NCBI GenBank assembly: GCA_905220665.1
Contig: CAJNAR010000162.1
Location: 1 to 64,000 of the forward strand
DNA from: Albugo candida
Lineage: Eukaryota; Oomycota; Peronosporomycetes; Albuginales; Albuginaceae
DNA: 64,000 nt
Direction of reading: 5' to 3'
Numbering within the stretch: the first letter of the stretch is position 1; each line of letters begins with the position of its first letter. Below, in pieces: positions 29,207 through 40,200 of the stretch. The notes below the pieces were generated by a model. That model was given only the letters and a program-made list of their open reading frames with translations. It was not told where the DNA came from and searched no databases. Position numbers and translations under genes: made by a program.

Positions 29207-30460
29207 CAATCAATGCTGAGAAGGTGCCAATCGTCAAGACTGGATCGAAGGTCGAAATCCTCATGATTTAGAAAAAAACATTCGGCGAGTTCAAGACGTC
29301 GTGTGTTCTATGTTATATTATGCAGTGAGAAATACGCGCTGTAACAAAAGTAACATTTCTATTCTGTCGGTCGAGTACAGATATGTATCCAGTCACCCTA
29401 GAATACAACTGTAATGAGACAATCTCAAAGGTTCCAAAAACACTGCGTGCGGGCAACGTCCTTTCTACAAGATCACTATAAACAAACGTAGGTACATTAG
29501 TGCTTACTTCAACTACATTAGTACACTTGTTCATAACTCACATTCTATTGCAATTTGACTCTAGATCATACAATTCATCGATAATGAATTAATGGAACAA
29601 GTAGGAAGTTGTGATCTTTTTCAATCTGGTAAAAACTCTTTTACGAGCCTTATTTCTCATTAACAATCATATTTCATAAATCACATTTAACAAATTCACT
29701 ACTTGAGTAAACTCTCAAGAATTGATAAGCTTGATGTAATTTCTCTCTATTTTCTCAAGTACAAGATCAATGTGTCCACAAGATCGTCCTCGTCGAGCAT
29801 CATTGAAAAGTCCATAGTAGAGTTTTTTGTTTCCTCCGGAACATCACCAATCAAATTTTAGCTAGCAAGAATTTTCGATCAATCAATGCTGAGAAGGTGC
29901 CAATCGTCAAGACTGGATCGAAGGTCGAAATCCTCATGATTTAGAAAAAAACGTTCGGCGAGTTCAAGACGTTGTGTGTTCTATGTTATATTATGCAGTG
30001 AGAAATACGCGCTGTAACAAACGTAATATTTCTTTTCTGGCAGTGGAATACATATATATATTCAGTCGCCCTAGAATACAACTGTAGTGAGACAATCTCA
30101 GAGGGTCCAAAAACACTGCGTGCGGGCAACGTCCTTCCTACAAGATCACACACAAACGAGCGTAATGAATTAATGGAACGAGTAGTAAGTTGTGAATCTT
30201 TTTCAACCTAGTAAGAAAACTTTACGAGCCTTATTTCCCATAAACAATCATATTTCATAAATCACATTTAACAAATTCACTACTTGAGTAAACTCTCAAG
30301 ATTTGATAAGCTTGATGTAATTTCTCTCTATTTTCTCAAGTACAAGATCCATGTGTCCACAAGATCGTCCTCGTCGAGCATCATTGAAAAGCCCATAGTA
30401 GAGTTTTTTGTTTCCTCGGGAACATCACCAATCAAATTTTGGATAGCAAGAATATAAGAC

Positions 30461-33400
30461 CAATCAATGCTGAGAAGGTGCCAATCGTCAAGACTGGATC
30501 GAAGGTCGAAATCCTCATGATTTAGAAAAAAACATTCGGCGAGTTCAAGACGTTGTGTGTTCTATGTTATATTATGCAGTGAGAAATACGCGCTGTAACA
30601 CACGTAACATTTCTATTCTGTCGGTCGAATACAGATATGTATCCAGTCACCCTAGAATACAACTGTAATGAGACAATCTCAAAGGTTCCAAAAACACTGC
30701 GTGCGGGCAACGTCCTTTCTACAAGATCACTATAAACAAACGTAGGTACATTAGTGCTTACTTCAACTACATTAGTACACTTGTTCATAATTCACATTCT
30801 ATTGCAATTTGAATCTAGATCTTACAATTCATCGATAATGAATTAATGGAACAAGTAGGAAGTTGTGATCTTTTTCAATCTGGTAAAAACTCTTTGACGA
30901 GCCTTATTTCTCATAAACAATCAGATTGCATAAATCACATTTAACACATTCACTACTTCTGTAAACTCTCAAGATTTGATAAGCTAGGTGTAATTTCTCT
31001 CTATTTTCACAAGTACAAGATCAGTGTGTCCACAAGATCGTCCTCGTCGAGCATCATTGAAAAGTCCATAGTAGAGTTTTTTGTTTCCTCCGGAACATCA
31101 CCAATCAAATTTTAGCTAGCAAGAATTTTCGATCAATCAATGCTGAGAAGGTGCCAATCGTCAAGACTGGATCGAAGGTCGAAATCCTCATGATTTAGAA
31201 AAAAACGTTCGGCGAGTTCAAGACGTTGTGTATTCTATGATTTATTAGGCAGTGAGAAATACGCGCTGTAACAAACGTAATATTTCTTTTCTGGCAGTGG
31301 AATACATATATATATTCAGTCGCCCTAGAATACAACTGTAGTGAGACAATCTCAGAGGGTCCATGAACGCTGCGTGCGGGCAACGTCCTTCCTACAAGAT
31401 CACACACAAACGAGCGTAATGAATTAATGGAACGAGTAGTAAGTTGTGAATCTTTTTCAACCTAGTAAGAAAACTTTACGAGCCTTATTTCCCATAAACA
31501 ATCATATTTCATAAATCACATTTAACAAATTCACTGCTTCTGTAAACTCTCAAGATTTGATAAGCTTGGTGTAATTTCTCTCTATTTTCTCAAGTACAAG
31601 ATCAATGTGTCGACAAGAACGTCCTCGTCGAGCATCATTGAAAAGCCCATAGTAGAGTTTTTTGTTTCCTCGGGAACATCACCAATCAAATTTTGGATAG
31701 CAAGAATATAAGACCAATCAATGCTGAGAAGGTGCCAATCGTCAAGACTGGATCGAAGGTCGAAATCCTCATGATTTAGAAAAAAACATTCGGCGAGTTC
31801 AAGACGTTGTGTGTTCTATGTTATATTATGCAGTGAGAAATACGCGCTGTAACACACGTAACATTTCTATTCTGTCGGTCGAATACAGATATGTATCCAG
31901 TCACCCTAGAATACAACTGTAATGAGACAATCTCAAAGGTTCCAAAAACACTGCGTGCGGGCAACGTCCTTTCTACAAGATCACTATAAACAAACGTATG
32001 TACATTAGTGCTTACTTCAACTACATTAGTACACTTGTTCATAACTCATATTCTATTGCAATTTGACTCTAGATCTTACAATTCATCGATAATGAATTAA
32101 TGGAACAAGTAGGAAGTTGTGATCTTTTTCAATCTGGTAAAAACTCTTTTACGAGCCTTATTTCCCATAAACAATCATATTTTATAAATCACATTTAACA
32201 AATTCACTACTTCTGTAAACTCTCAAGATTTGATAAGCTAGGTGTAATTTCTCTCTATTTTCACAAGTACAAGATCAGTGTGTCCACAAGATCGTCCTCG
32301 TCGAGCATCATTGAAAAGTCCATAGTAGAGTTTTTTGTTTCCTCGGGAACATCACCGATCAAATTTTAGCTAGCAACAATTTTCGATCAATCAATGCTGA
32401 GAAGGTGCCAATCGTCAAGACTGGATCGAAGGTCGAAATCCTCATGATTTAGAAAAAAACGTTCGGCGAGTTCAAGACGTTGTGTGTTCTATGTTATATT
32501 ATGCAGTGAGAAATATGCGCTGTAATAGACGTAATATTTCTTTTCTGGCAGTGGAATACATATATATATTCAGTCGCCCTAGAATACAACTGTAGTGAGA
32601 CAATCTCAGAGGGTCCATGAACGCTGTGCGCGGGCAACGTCCTTCCTACAAGACCACACACAAACGAGCGTAATGAATTAATAGAACGAGTAGTAAGTTG
32701 TGAATCTTTTTCAACCTAGTAAGAAAACTTTACGAGCCTTATTTCCCATAAACAATCATATTTCATAAATCACATTTAACAAATTCACTACTTCTGTAAA
32801 CTCTCAAGATTTGATAAGCTTGGTGTAATTTCTCTCTATTTTCTCAAGTACAAGATCAATGTGTCCACAAGATCGTCCTCGTCGAGCATCATTGAAAAGC
32901 CCATAGTAGAGTTTTTTGTTTATTCGGGAACATCACCAATCAAATTTTGGATAGCAAGAATTTTCGATCAATCAATGCTGTGAAGGTGCCAATCGTCAAG
33001 ACTGGATCGAAGGTAGAAATCCTCATGATTTAGAAAAAAACGTTCGGCGAGTTCAAGACGTAGTGTGTTCTATGTTATATTATGCAGTGAGAAATACGCG
33101 CTGTAACAAACGTAATATTTCTTTTCTGGCAGTGGAATACATATATATATTCAGTCGCCCTAGAATACAACTGTAGTGAGACAATCTCAGAGGGTCCATG
33201 AACGCTGTGCGCGGGCAACGTCCTTCCTACAAGATCACACACAAACGAGCGTAATGAATTAATGGAACGAGTAGTAAGTTGTGAATCTTTTTCAACCTAG
33301 TAAGAAAACTTTACGAGCCTTATTTCCCATAAACAATCATATTTCATAAATCACATGTAACAAATTCATTACTTCTGTAAACTCTCGAGATTTGATAAGC

Positions 33401-34894
33401 TTGGTGTAATTTCTCTCTATTTTCTCAAGTACAAGATCAATGTGTCCACAAGATCGTCCTCGTCGAGCATCATTGAAGAGCCCATAGTAGAGTTTTTTGT
33501 TTCCTCGGGAACATCACTAATCAAATTTTGGATAGCAAGAATTTTCGATCAATCAATGCTGTGAAGGTGCCAATCGTCAAGACTGGATCGAAGGTCGAAA
33601 TCCTCATGATTTAGAAAAAAACGTTCGGCGAGTTCAAGACGTAGTGTGTTCTATGTTATATGATGCAGTGAGAAATATGCGCTGTAATAAACGTAATATT
33701 TCTTTTCTGTCAGTGGAATACATTTATATAAGTCACATTTAACAAATTCACTGCTTCTGTAAACTCTCAAGATTTGATAAGCTTGGTGTAATTTCTCTCT
33801 ATTTTCTCAAGTACAAGATCAATGTGTCCACAAGATCGTCCTCGTCGAGCATCATTGAAAAGCCCATAGTAGAGTTTTTTGTTTATTCGGGAACATCACC
33901 AATCAAATTTTGGATAGCAAGAATTTTCGATCAATCAATGCTGTGAAGGTGCCAATCGTCAAGACTGGATCGAAGGTAGAAATCCTCATGATTTAGAAAA
34001 AAACGTTCGGCGAGTTCAAGACGTAGTGTGTTCTATGTTATATGATGCAGTGAGAAATATGCGCTGTAATAAACGTAATATTTCTTTTCTGTCAGTGGAA
34101 TACATTTATATAAGTCACATTTAACAAATTCACTGCTTCTGTAAACTCTCAAGATTTGATAAGCTTGGTGTAATTTCTCTCTATTTTCACAAGTACAAGA
34201 TCAGTGTGTCCACAAGATCGTCCTCGTCGAGCATCATTGAAAAGTCCATAGTAGAGTTTTTTGTTTCCTCGGGAACATCACCGATCAAATTTTAGCTAGC
34301 AACAATTTTCGATCAATCAATGCTGAGAAGGTGCCAATCGTCAAGACTGGATCGAAGGTCGAAATCCTCATGATTTAGAAAAAAACGTTCGGCGAGTTCA
34401 AGACGTTGTGTGTTCTATGTTATATTATGCAGTGAGAAATATGCGCTGTAATAGACGTAATATTTCTTTTCTGGCAGTGGAATACATATATATATTCAGT
34501 CGCCCTAGAATACAACTGTAGTGAGACAATCTCAGAGGGTCCATGAACGCTGTGCGCGGGCAACGTCCTTCCTACAAGACCACACACAAACGAGCGTAAT
34601 GAATTAATAGAACGAGTAGTAAGTTGTGAATCTTTTTCAACCTAGTAAGAAAACTTTACGAGCCTTATTTCCCATAAACAATCATATTTCATAAATCACA
34701 TTTAACAAATTCACTACTTCTGTAAACTCTCAAGATTTGATAAGCTTGGTGTAATTTCTCTCTACTTTCACAAGTACAAGATCAATGTGTCCACACGATC
34801 GTCCTCGTCGAGCATCATTGAAAAGTCCATAGTAGAGTTTTTTGTTTATTCGGGAACATCACCAATCAAATTTTGGATAGCAAGAATTTTCGAT
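30461..34894. repeat. Nine-monomer higher-order satellite block, copy 2 (pairs with 14162-18595)
   Basis: Second copy of the 4.43-kb block, including both 382-bp truncated units. The constant offset without a single net indel over 4.4 kb implies a very recent duplication, gene conversion or an assembly duplication. Confidence 0.9.
33550..34313. repeat. Second pair of truncated 382-bp satellite monomers
   Basis: Same deletion junction as at 17251-18014, carried here as part of the 16,299-bp-offset block copy. Confidence 0.92.
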
Positions 34895-36530
34895 CAGTCA
34901 ATGCTGTGAAGGTGCCAATCGTCAAGACTGGATCGAAGGTCGAAATCCTCATCATGTAGAAAAAAACGTTCCGCGAGTTCAAGACGTTGTGTGTTCTATG
35001 TTATATTATGCAGTGAGAAATACGCGCTGTAACAAACGTAATATTTCTTTTCTGGCAGTGGAATACATATATATATTCAGTCGCCCTAGAATACAACTGT
35101 AGTGAGACAATCTCAGAGGGTCCATGAACGCTGTGCGCGGGCAACGTCCTTCCTACAAGATCACACACAAACGAGCGTAATGAATTAATGGAACGAGTAG
35201 TAAGTTGTGAATCTTTTTCAACCTAGTAAGAAAACTTTACGAGCCTTATTTCCCATAAACAATCATATTTCATAAATCACATGTAACAAATTCATTACTT
35301 CTGTAAACTCTCGAGATTTGATAAGCTTGGTTTAATTTCTCTCTATTTTCTCAAGTACAAGATCAATGTGTCCACAAGATCGTCCTCGTCGAGCATCATT
35401 GAAGAGCCCATAGTAGAGTTTTTTGTTTCCTCGGGAACATCACTAATCAAATTTTGGATAGCAAGAATTTTCGATCAATCAATGCTGTGAAGGTGCCAAT
35501 CGTCAAGACTGGATCGAAGGTCGAAATCCTCATGATTTAGAAAAAAACGTTCGGCGAGTTCAAGACGTAGTGTGTTCTATGTTATATGATGCAGTGAGAA
35601 ATATGCGCTGTAATAAACGTAATATTTCTTTTCTGTCAGTGGAATACATTTATATAAGTCACATTTAACAAATTCACTGCTTCTGTAAACTCTCAAGATT
35701 TGATAAGCTTGGTGTAATTTCTCTCTATTTTCTCAAGTACAAGATCAATGTGTCCACAAGATCGTCCTCGTCGAGCATCATTGAAAAGCCCATAGTAGAG
35801 TTTTTTGTTTATTCGGGAACATCACCAATCAAATTTTGGATAGCAAGAATTTTCGATCAATCAATGCTGTGAAGGTGCCAATCGTCAAGACTGGATCGAA
35901 GGTCGAAATCCTCTTGATTTAGAAAAAAACGTTCGGCGATTTTAAGACGTTATGTGTTCTTTGTTATATTATGCAGTGAGAAATACGCGCTGTAACAAAC
36001 GTAACATTTCTATTCTGTCGGTCGAATACAGATATGTATCCAGTCACCCTAGAATACAACTGTAATGAGACAATCTCAAAGGTTCCAAAAACACTGCGTG
36101 CGGGCAACGTCCTTTCTACAGGATCACTATAAACAAACGTATGTACATTAGTGCTTACTTCAACTACATTGGTACACTTGTTCATAACTCATATTCTATT
36201 GCAATTTGACTCTAGATCTTACAATTCATCGATAATGAATTAATGAAACAAGTAGCAAGTTGTGATCTTTTTCAATCTGGTAAAAACTCTTTTACGAGCC
36301 TTATTTCTCATGAACAATCATATTTCATAAATCACATTTAACAAATTCACTACTTCTGTAAACTCTCAAGATTTGATAAGCTTGGTGTAATTTCTCTCTA
36401 CTTTCACAAGTACAAGATCAATGTGTCCACACGATCGTCCTCGTCGAGCATCATTGAAAAGTCCATAGTAGAGTTTTTTGTTTATTCGGGAACATCACCA
36501 ATCAAATTTTGGATAGCAAGAATTTTCGAT
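34895..36530. repeat. Three-monomer block S-truncated-L, first of two adjacent copies
   Basis: Anchors at 34895, 35476 and 35858 (lengths 581, 382, 673). The block repeats immediately at 36531 with offset 1,636. Shared private variants include catcatgtagaaa with ttccgcgag, and ctcttgattt followed by ggcgattttaagacgttatg. Confidence 0.87.
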
Positions 36531-38074
36531 CAGTCAATGCTGTGAAGGTGCCAATCGTCAAGACTGGATCGAAGGTCGAAATCCTCATCATGTAGAAAAA
36601 AACGTTCCGCGAGTTCAAGACGTTGTGTGTTCTATGTTATATTATGCAGTGAGAAATACGCGCTGTAACAAACGTAATATTTCTTTTCTGGCAGTGGAAT
36701 ACATACATATATTCAGTCGCCCTAGAATACAACTGTAGTGAGACAATCTCAGAGGGTCCATGAACGCTGTGCGCGGGCAACGTCCTTCCTACAAGACCAC
36801 ACACAAACGAGCGTAATGAATTAATGGAACGAGTAGTAAGTTGTGAATCTTTTTCAACCTAGTAAGAAAACTTTACGAGCCTTATTTCCCATAAACAATC
36901 ATATTTCATAAATCACATTTAACAAATTCACTACTTGAGTAAACTCTCAAGATTTGATAAGCTTGATGTAATTTCTCTCTATTTTCTCAAGTACAAGATC
37001 CATGTGTCCACAAGATCGTCCTCGTCGAGCATCATTGAAGAGCCCATAGTAGAGTTTTTTGTTTCCTCGGGAACATCACTAATCAAATTTTGGATAGCAA
37101 GAATTTTCGATCAATCAATGCTGTGAAGGTGCCAATCGTCAAGACTGGATCGAAGGTCGAAATCCTCATGATTTAGAAAAAAACATTCGGCGAGTTCAAG
37201 ACGTAGTGTGTTCTATGTTATATGATGCAGTGAGAAATATGCGCTGTAATAAACGTAATATTTCTTTTCTGTCAGTGGAATACATTTATATAAGTCACAT
37301 TTAACAAATTCACTGCTTCTGTAAACTCTCAAGATTTGATAAGCTTGGTGTAATTTCTCTCTATTTTCTCAAGTACAAGATCAATGTGTCCACAAGATCG
37401 TCCTCGTCGAGCATCATTGAAAAGCCCATAGTAGAGTTTTTTGTTTATTCGGGAACATCACCAATCAAATTTTGGATAGCAAGAATTTTCGATCAATCAA
37501 TGCTGTGAAGGTGCCAATCGTCAAGACTGGATCGAAGGTCGAAATCCTCTTGATTTAGAAAAAAACGTTCGGCGATTTTAAGACGTTATGTGTTCTTTGT
37601 TATATTATGCAGTGAGAAATACGCGCTGTAACAAACGTAACATTTCTATTCTGTCGGTCGAATACAGATATGTATCCAGTTACCCTAGAATACAACTGTA
37701 GTGAGACAATCTCAAAGGTTCCAAAAACACTGCTTGCGGGCAACGTCCTTCCTACAAGACCACACACAAACGAGCGTAATGAATTAATGGAACGAGTAGT
37801 AAGTTGTGAATCTTTTTCAACCTAGTAAGAAAACTTTACGAGCCTTATTTCCCATAAACAATCATATTTCATAAATCACATTTAACAAATTCACTACTTG
37901 AGTAAACTCTCAAGATTTGATAAGCTTGATGTAATTTCTCTCTATTTTCTCAAGTACAAGATCCATGTGTCCACAAGATCGTCCTCGTCGAGCATCATTG
38001 AAAAGTCCATAGTAGAGTTTTTTGTTTCCTCGGGAACATCACCAATCAAATTTTAGCTAGCAACAATTTTCGAT
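36531..38074. repeat. Three-monomer block S-truncated-S, second adjacent copy
   Basis: Anchors at 36531, 37112 and 37494 (lengths 581, 382, 581). It is a tandem duplicate of 34895-36530, except that the last unit switches from L type to S type after its first part. That change of type inside a duplicated unit indicates exchange between monomer classes. Confidence 0.85.
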
Positions 38075-39420
38075 CAATCAATGCTGAGAAGGTGCCAATC
38101 GTCAAGACTGGATCGAAGGTCGAAATCCTCATGATTTAGAAAAAAACGTTCGGCGAGTTCAAGACGTTGCGTGTTCTATGTTATATTATGCAGTAAGAAA
38201 GATTCCATGTAATCTTCGTAACATTTCTATTCTGTCGGTCGAATACAGATATGTATTTAGTTACCCTAGAATACAACTGTAGTGAGACAATCTCAAAGGT
38301 TCCAAAAACACTGCGTGCGGGCAACGTCCTTTCTACAAGATCACTATAAACAAACGTATGTACATTAGTGCTTACTTCAACTACATTAGTACACTTGTTC
38401 ATAATTCACATTCTATTGTAATTTGACTCTAGATCTTACAATTTATCGATAATGAATTAATGGAACAAGTAGGAAGTTGTGATCTTTTTCAATCTGGTAG
38501 AAACTCTTTTACGAACCCTATTTCTCATAAACAATCATATTTCATAAATCACATTTAACAAATTCACTAGTTCTGTAAACTCTCAAGATTTGATAAGCTT
38601 GGTGTAATTTCTCTCTATTTTCTCAAGTACAAGATCCATGTGTCCACAAGATCGTCCTCGTCGAGCATCATTGAAAAGTCCATAGTAGAGTTTTTTGTTT
38701 CCTCGGGAACATCACCAATCAAATTTTAGCTAGCAACAATTTTCGATCAATCAATGCTGTGAAGGTGCCAATCGTCAAGACTGGATCGAAGGTCGAAATC
38801 CTCATGATTTAGAAAAGAACGTTCGGCGAGTTCAAGACGTTGTGTGTTCTATGTTATATTATGCAGTGAAAAATACGCGCTGTAACAAACGTAACATTTC
38901 TATTCTGTCGGTCGAATACAGATATGTATTTAGTTACCCTAGAATACAACTGTAGTGAGACAATCTCAAAGGTTCCAAAAACACTGCGTGCGGGCAACGT
39001 CCTTTCTACAAGATCACTATAAACAAACGTATGTACATTAGTGCTTACTTCAACTACATTAGTACACTTGTTCATAATTCACATTCTATTGTAATTTGAC
39101 TCTAGATCTTACAATTTATCGATAATGAATTAATGGAACAAGTAGGAAGTTGTGATCTTTTTCAATCTGGTAGAAACTCTTTTACGAACCCTATTTCTCA
39201 TAAACAATCATATTTCATAAATCACATTTAACAAATTCATTACTTCTGTAAACTCTCGAGATTTGATAAGCTTGGTTTAATTTCTCTCTATTTTCTCAAG
39301 TACAAGATCAATGTGTCCACACGATCGTCCTCGTCGAGCATCATTGAAAAGCCCATAGTAGAGTTTTTTGTTTCCTCGGGAACATCACCAATCAAATTTT
39401 AGCTAGCAACAATTTTCGAT
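38075..39420. repeat. Adjacent L-L monomer pair near the array edge
   Basis: Two 673-bp units sharing variants that I see nowhere else in the array: ggtagaaactc, tacgaaccctatt and caatttatcgataatg. They differ in the first third (gcagtaagaaag against gcagtgaaaaat). The unit at 38075 also has a distinct carboxy end in its incidental frame. Edge monomers are the most diverged of the array. Confidence 0.85.
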
Positions 39421-39536
39421 CAATCAATGCTGTGAAGGTGCCAATCGTCAAGACTGGATCGAAGGTCGAAATCCTCATGATTTTAAAGAAAACGTTCGGC
39501 GAGTTCAAGACGTTGTGTGATCTATGTTATATTATG
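39421..39536. repeat. Last partial satellite monomer, interrupted by a Copia LTR
   Basis: Satellite sequence proceeds from the anchor through a diverged ttttaaagaaaacg segment to ctatgttatattatg and stops there. The next base begins an unrelated sequence, tggggttttagttgg, which I assign to the end of a Copia LTR. The array does not resume within the window. Confidence 0.9.
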
Positions 39537-39760
39537 TGGGGTTTTAGTTGGTAAAACGGAAAGTGAATATATTAGGGCCCTTAGTTGTTGTTACTATTCT
39601 AAGCCCTAGCCTTTATGCATTGTCTTATAAGCTCCGCTGTAGGAATCTTGATTGGTGGAATATGATGCACTGTCTTTACATTGTTTCTTGACTTCGCATA
39701 TCAGCATCCGATTCGCGGAATCCTTTTCCAATATGATGATTGGCTGATTCCATTGCGACA
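39537..39760 (-). repeat. Copia 3' LTR (about 224 bp)
   Basis: On the minus strand the segment begins TGTCGCAATGG just after a purine-rich tract and ends ...AAACCCCA against satellite, giving the usual TG...CA ends. A TATA-like taatatattc lies near 39,566-39,580 on the minus strand. The length is short for a Copia LTR but within the known range. Without a second LTR in the window the ends are inferred from the polypurine tract, the TG/CA ends and the satellite edge. Confidence 0.7.
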
Positions 39761-40200
39761 CTCCCTCTCGACGTACATTTCCTGACATTTGATTTTCGTA
39801 CGAATGTCTGGAATTGTTTCGTCGAAATGGCTTTCGTTAAGAAATCGGCCAATCGATCGTTTGATTTGATATACTTGAAATCTACGTTGCCTTGTTGAAC
39901 TTGTTCTCGAATGAAGTGATATCTTATGGCAATATGCTTCGCACGACTCTGATATCCATTATTCATTGCAATTGCTATTGCACTCTGATTGTCTTCATAT
40001 ACGATAGTGCTGGCTATATCCCGTACACCAATTTCGGATAGCAAATTCCTTATCCATAATGACTCCTGTATACATAATGATAAAGCAATGTATTCTGCCT
40101 CAGCTGTACTCAAAGCTACACTTTGCTGTAATTTCGATTTAAAAACGACTGGAGATAAATTCAACATAACCATAAACCCAGATGTTGATTTCCGGTTAAG
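39676..40200 (-). pseudogene. Copia RNase H domain and pol C-terminus (broken)
   Basis: The frame on the minus strand contains RKSTSGF, then VALSTAEAEYIALS, YEDNQSAIAIA and AKHIAIRYHFIREQV, in the order found in Copia RNase H. These are the Glu/Asp-bearing boxes of the fold. The usual first box (DADWAGD type) before RKSTSGF is absent: the RT frame stops just before and the RNase H frame resumes near 40,200 in another phase. The first catalytic aspartate is therefore gone and the domain cannot be active. The frame continues about 28 codons past the polypurine tract into the LTR and stops at 39,676. Confidence 0.85.
39761..39770 (-). other. Polypurine tract of the Copia element
   Basis: Minus-strand CGAGAGGGAG sits directly upstream of the TGTCGC start of the LTR. 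A purine run ending just before TG is the standard plus-strand primer site of Copia elements. The RNase H frame reads through it into the LTR. Confidence 0.7.

Larger units (their letters stand above)
1..39536. repeat. Satellite DNA array, 66 monomers plus a partial one (long 673 bp, short 580 bp)
   Basis: A head-to-tail tandem array, AT-rich by eye, open at the left edge of the window. Every monomer carries the anchor caatcaatgctg or a one-base variant. Long monomers start at 1745, 2998, 4833, 6087, 7341, 9174, 9846, 10519, 12330, 14162, 15416, 19177, 19849, 21103, 22938, 24192, 25446, 26700, 28535, 29207, 30461, 31715, 35858, 38075 and 38748. Truncated 382-bp monomers start at 17251, 17633, 33550, 33932, 35476 and 37112; a hybrid starts at 11191. 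The remaining 34 are about 580 bp. I see no rRNA, tRNA, telomere repeat or transposon coding in it. The short frames of 60-73 codons repeat because the monomers repeat and are not called as genes. Function is unknown; a structural role is an inference from size and context. Confidence 0.97.

Noticed and set aside
36935..37126. Plus-strand frame of 63 codons in a satellite unit
   Set aside because: It is a chance opening made by the local acttgagtaaactc variant with no counterpart in most monomers and no domain.
1851..39075. Repeated minus-strand frames of 65-73 codons beginning MNKC or MCDL inside satellite monomers, as a gene family
   Set aside because: They recur because the monomers recur, are lost in truncated and hybrid units, have no recognisable domain, and amino-acid changes occur freely. 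Homogenisation of the array explains the open frame. A transcript or a low dN/dS after removing block duplicates would reopen the case.
1..39536. CRISPR array
   Set aside because: Repeat units are 382-673 bp with no short repeat/unique spacer alternation; this is a eukaryotic satellite.
1..39536. CENP-B box in the monomer
   Set aside because: I looked for TTCG-N4-A-N2-CGGG; stretches such as ttcggcgagttc and ttcgatcaatca do not fit.
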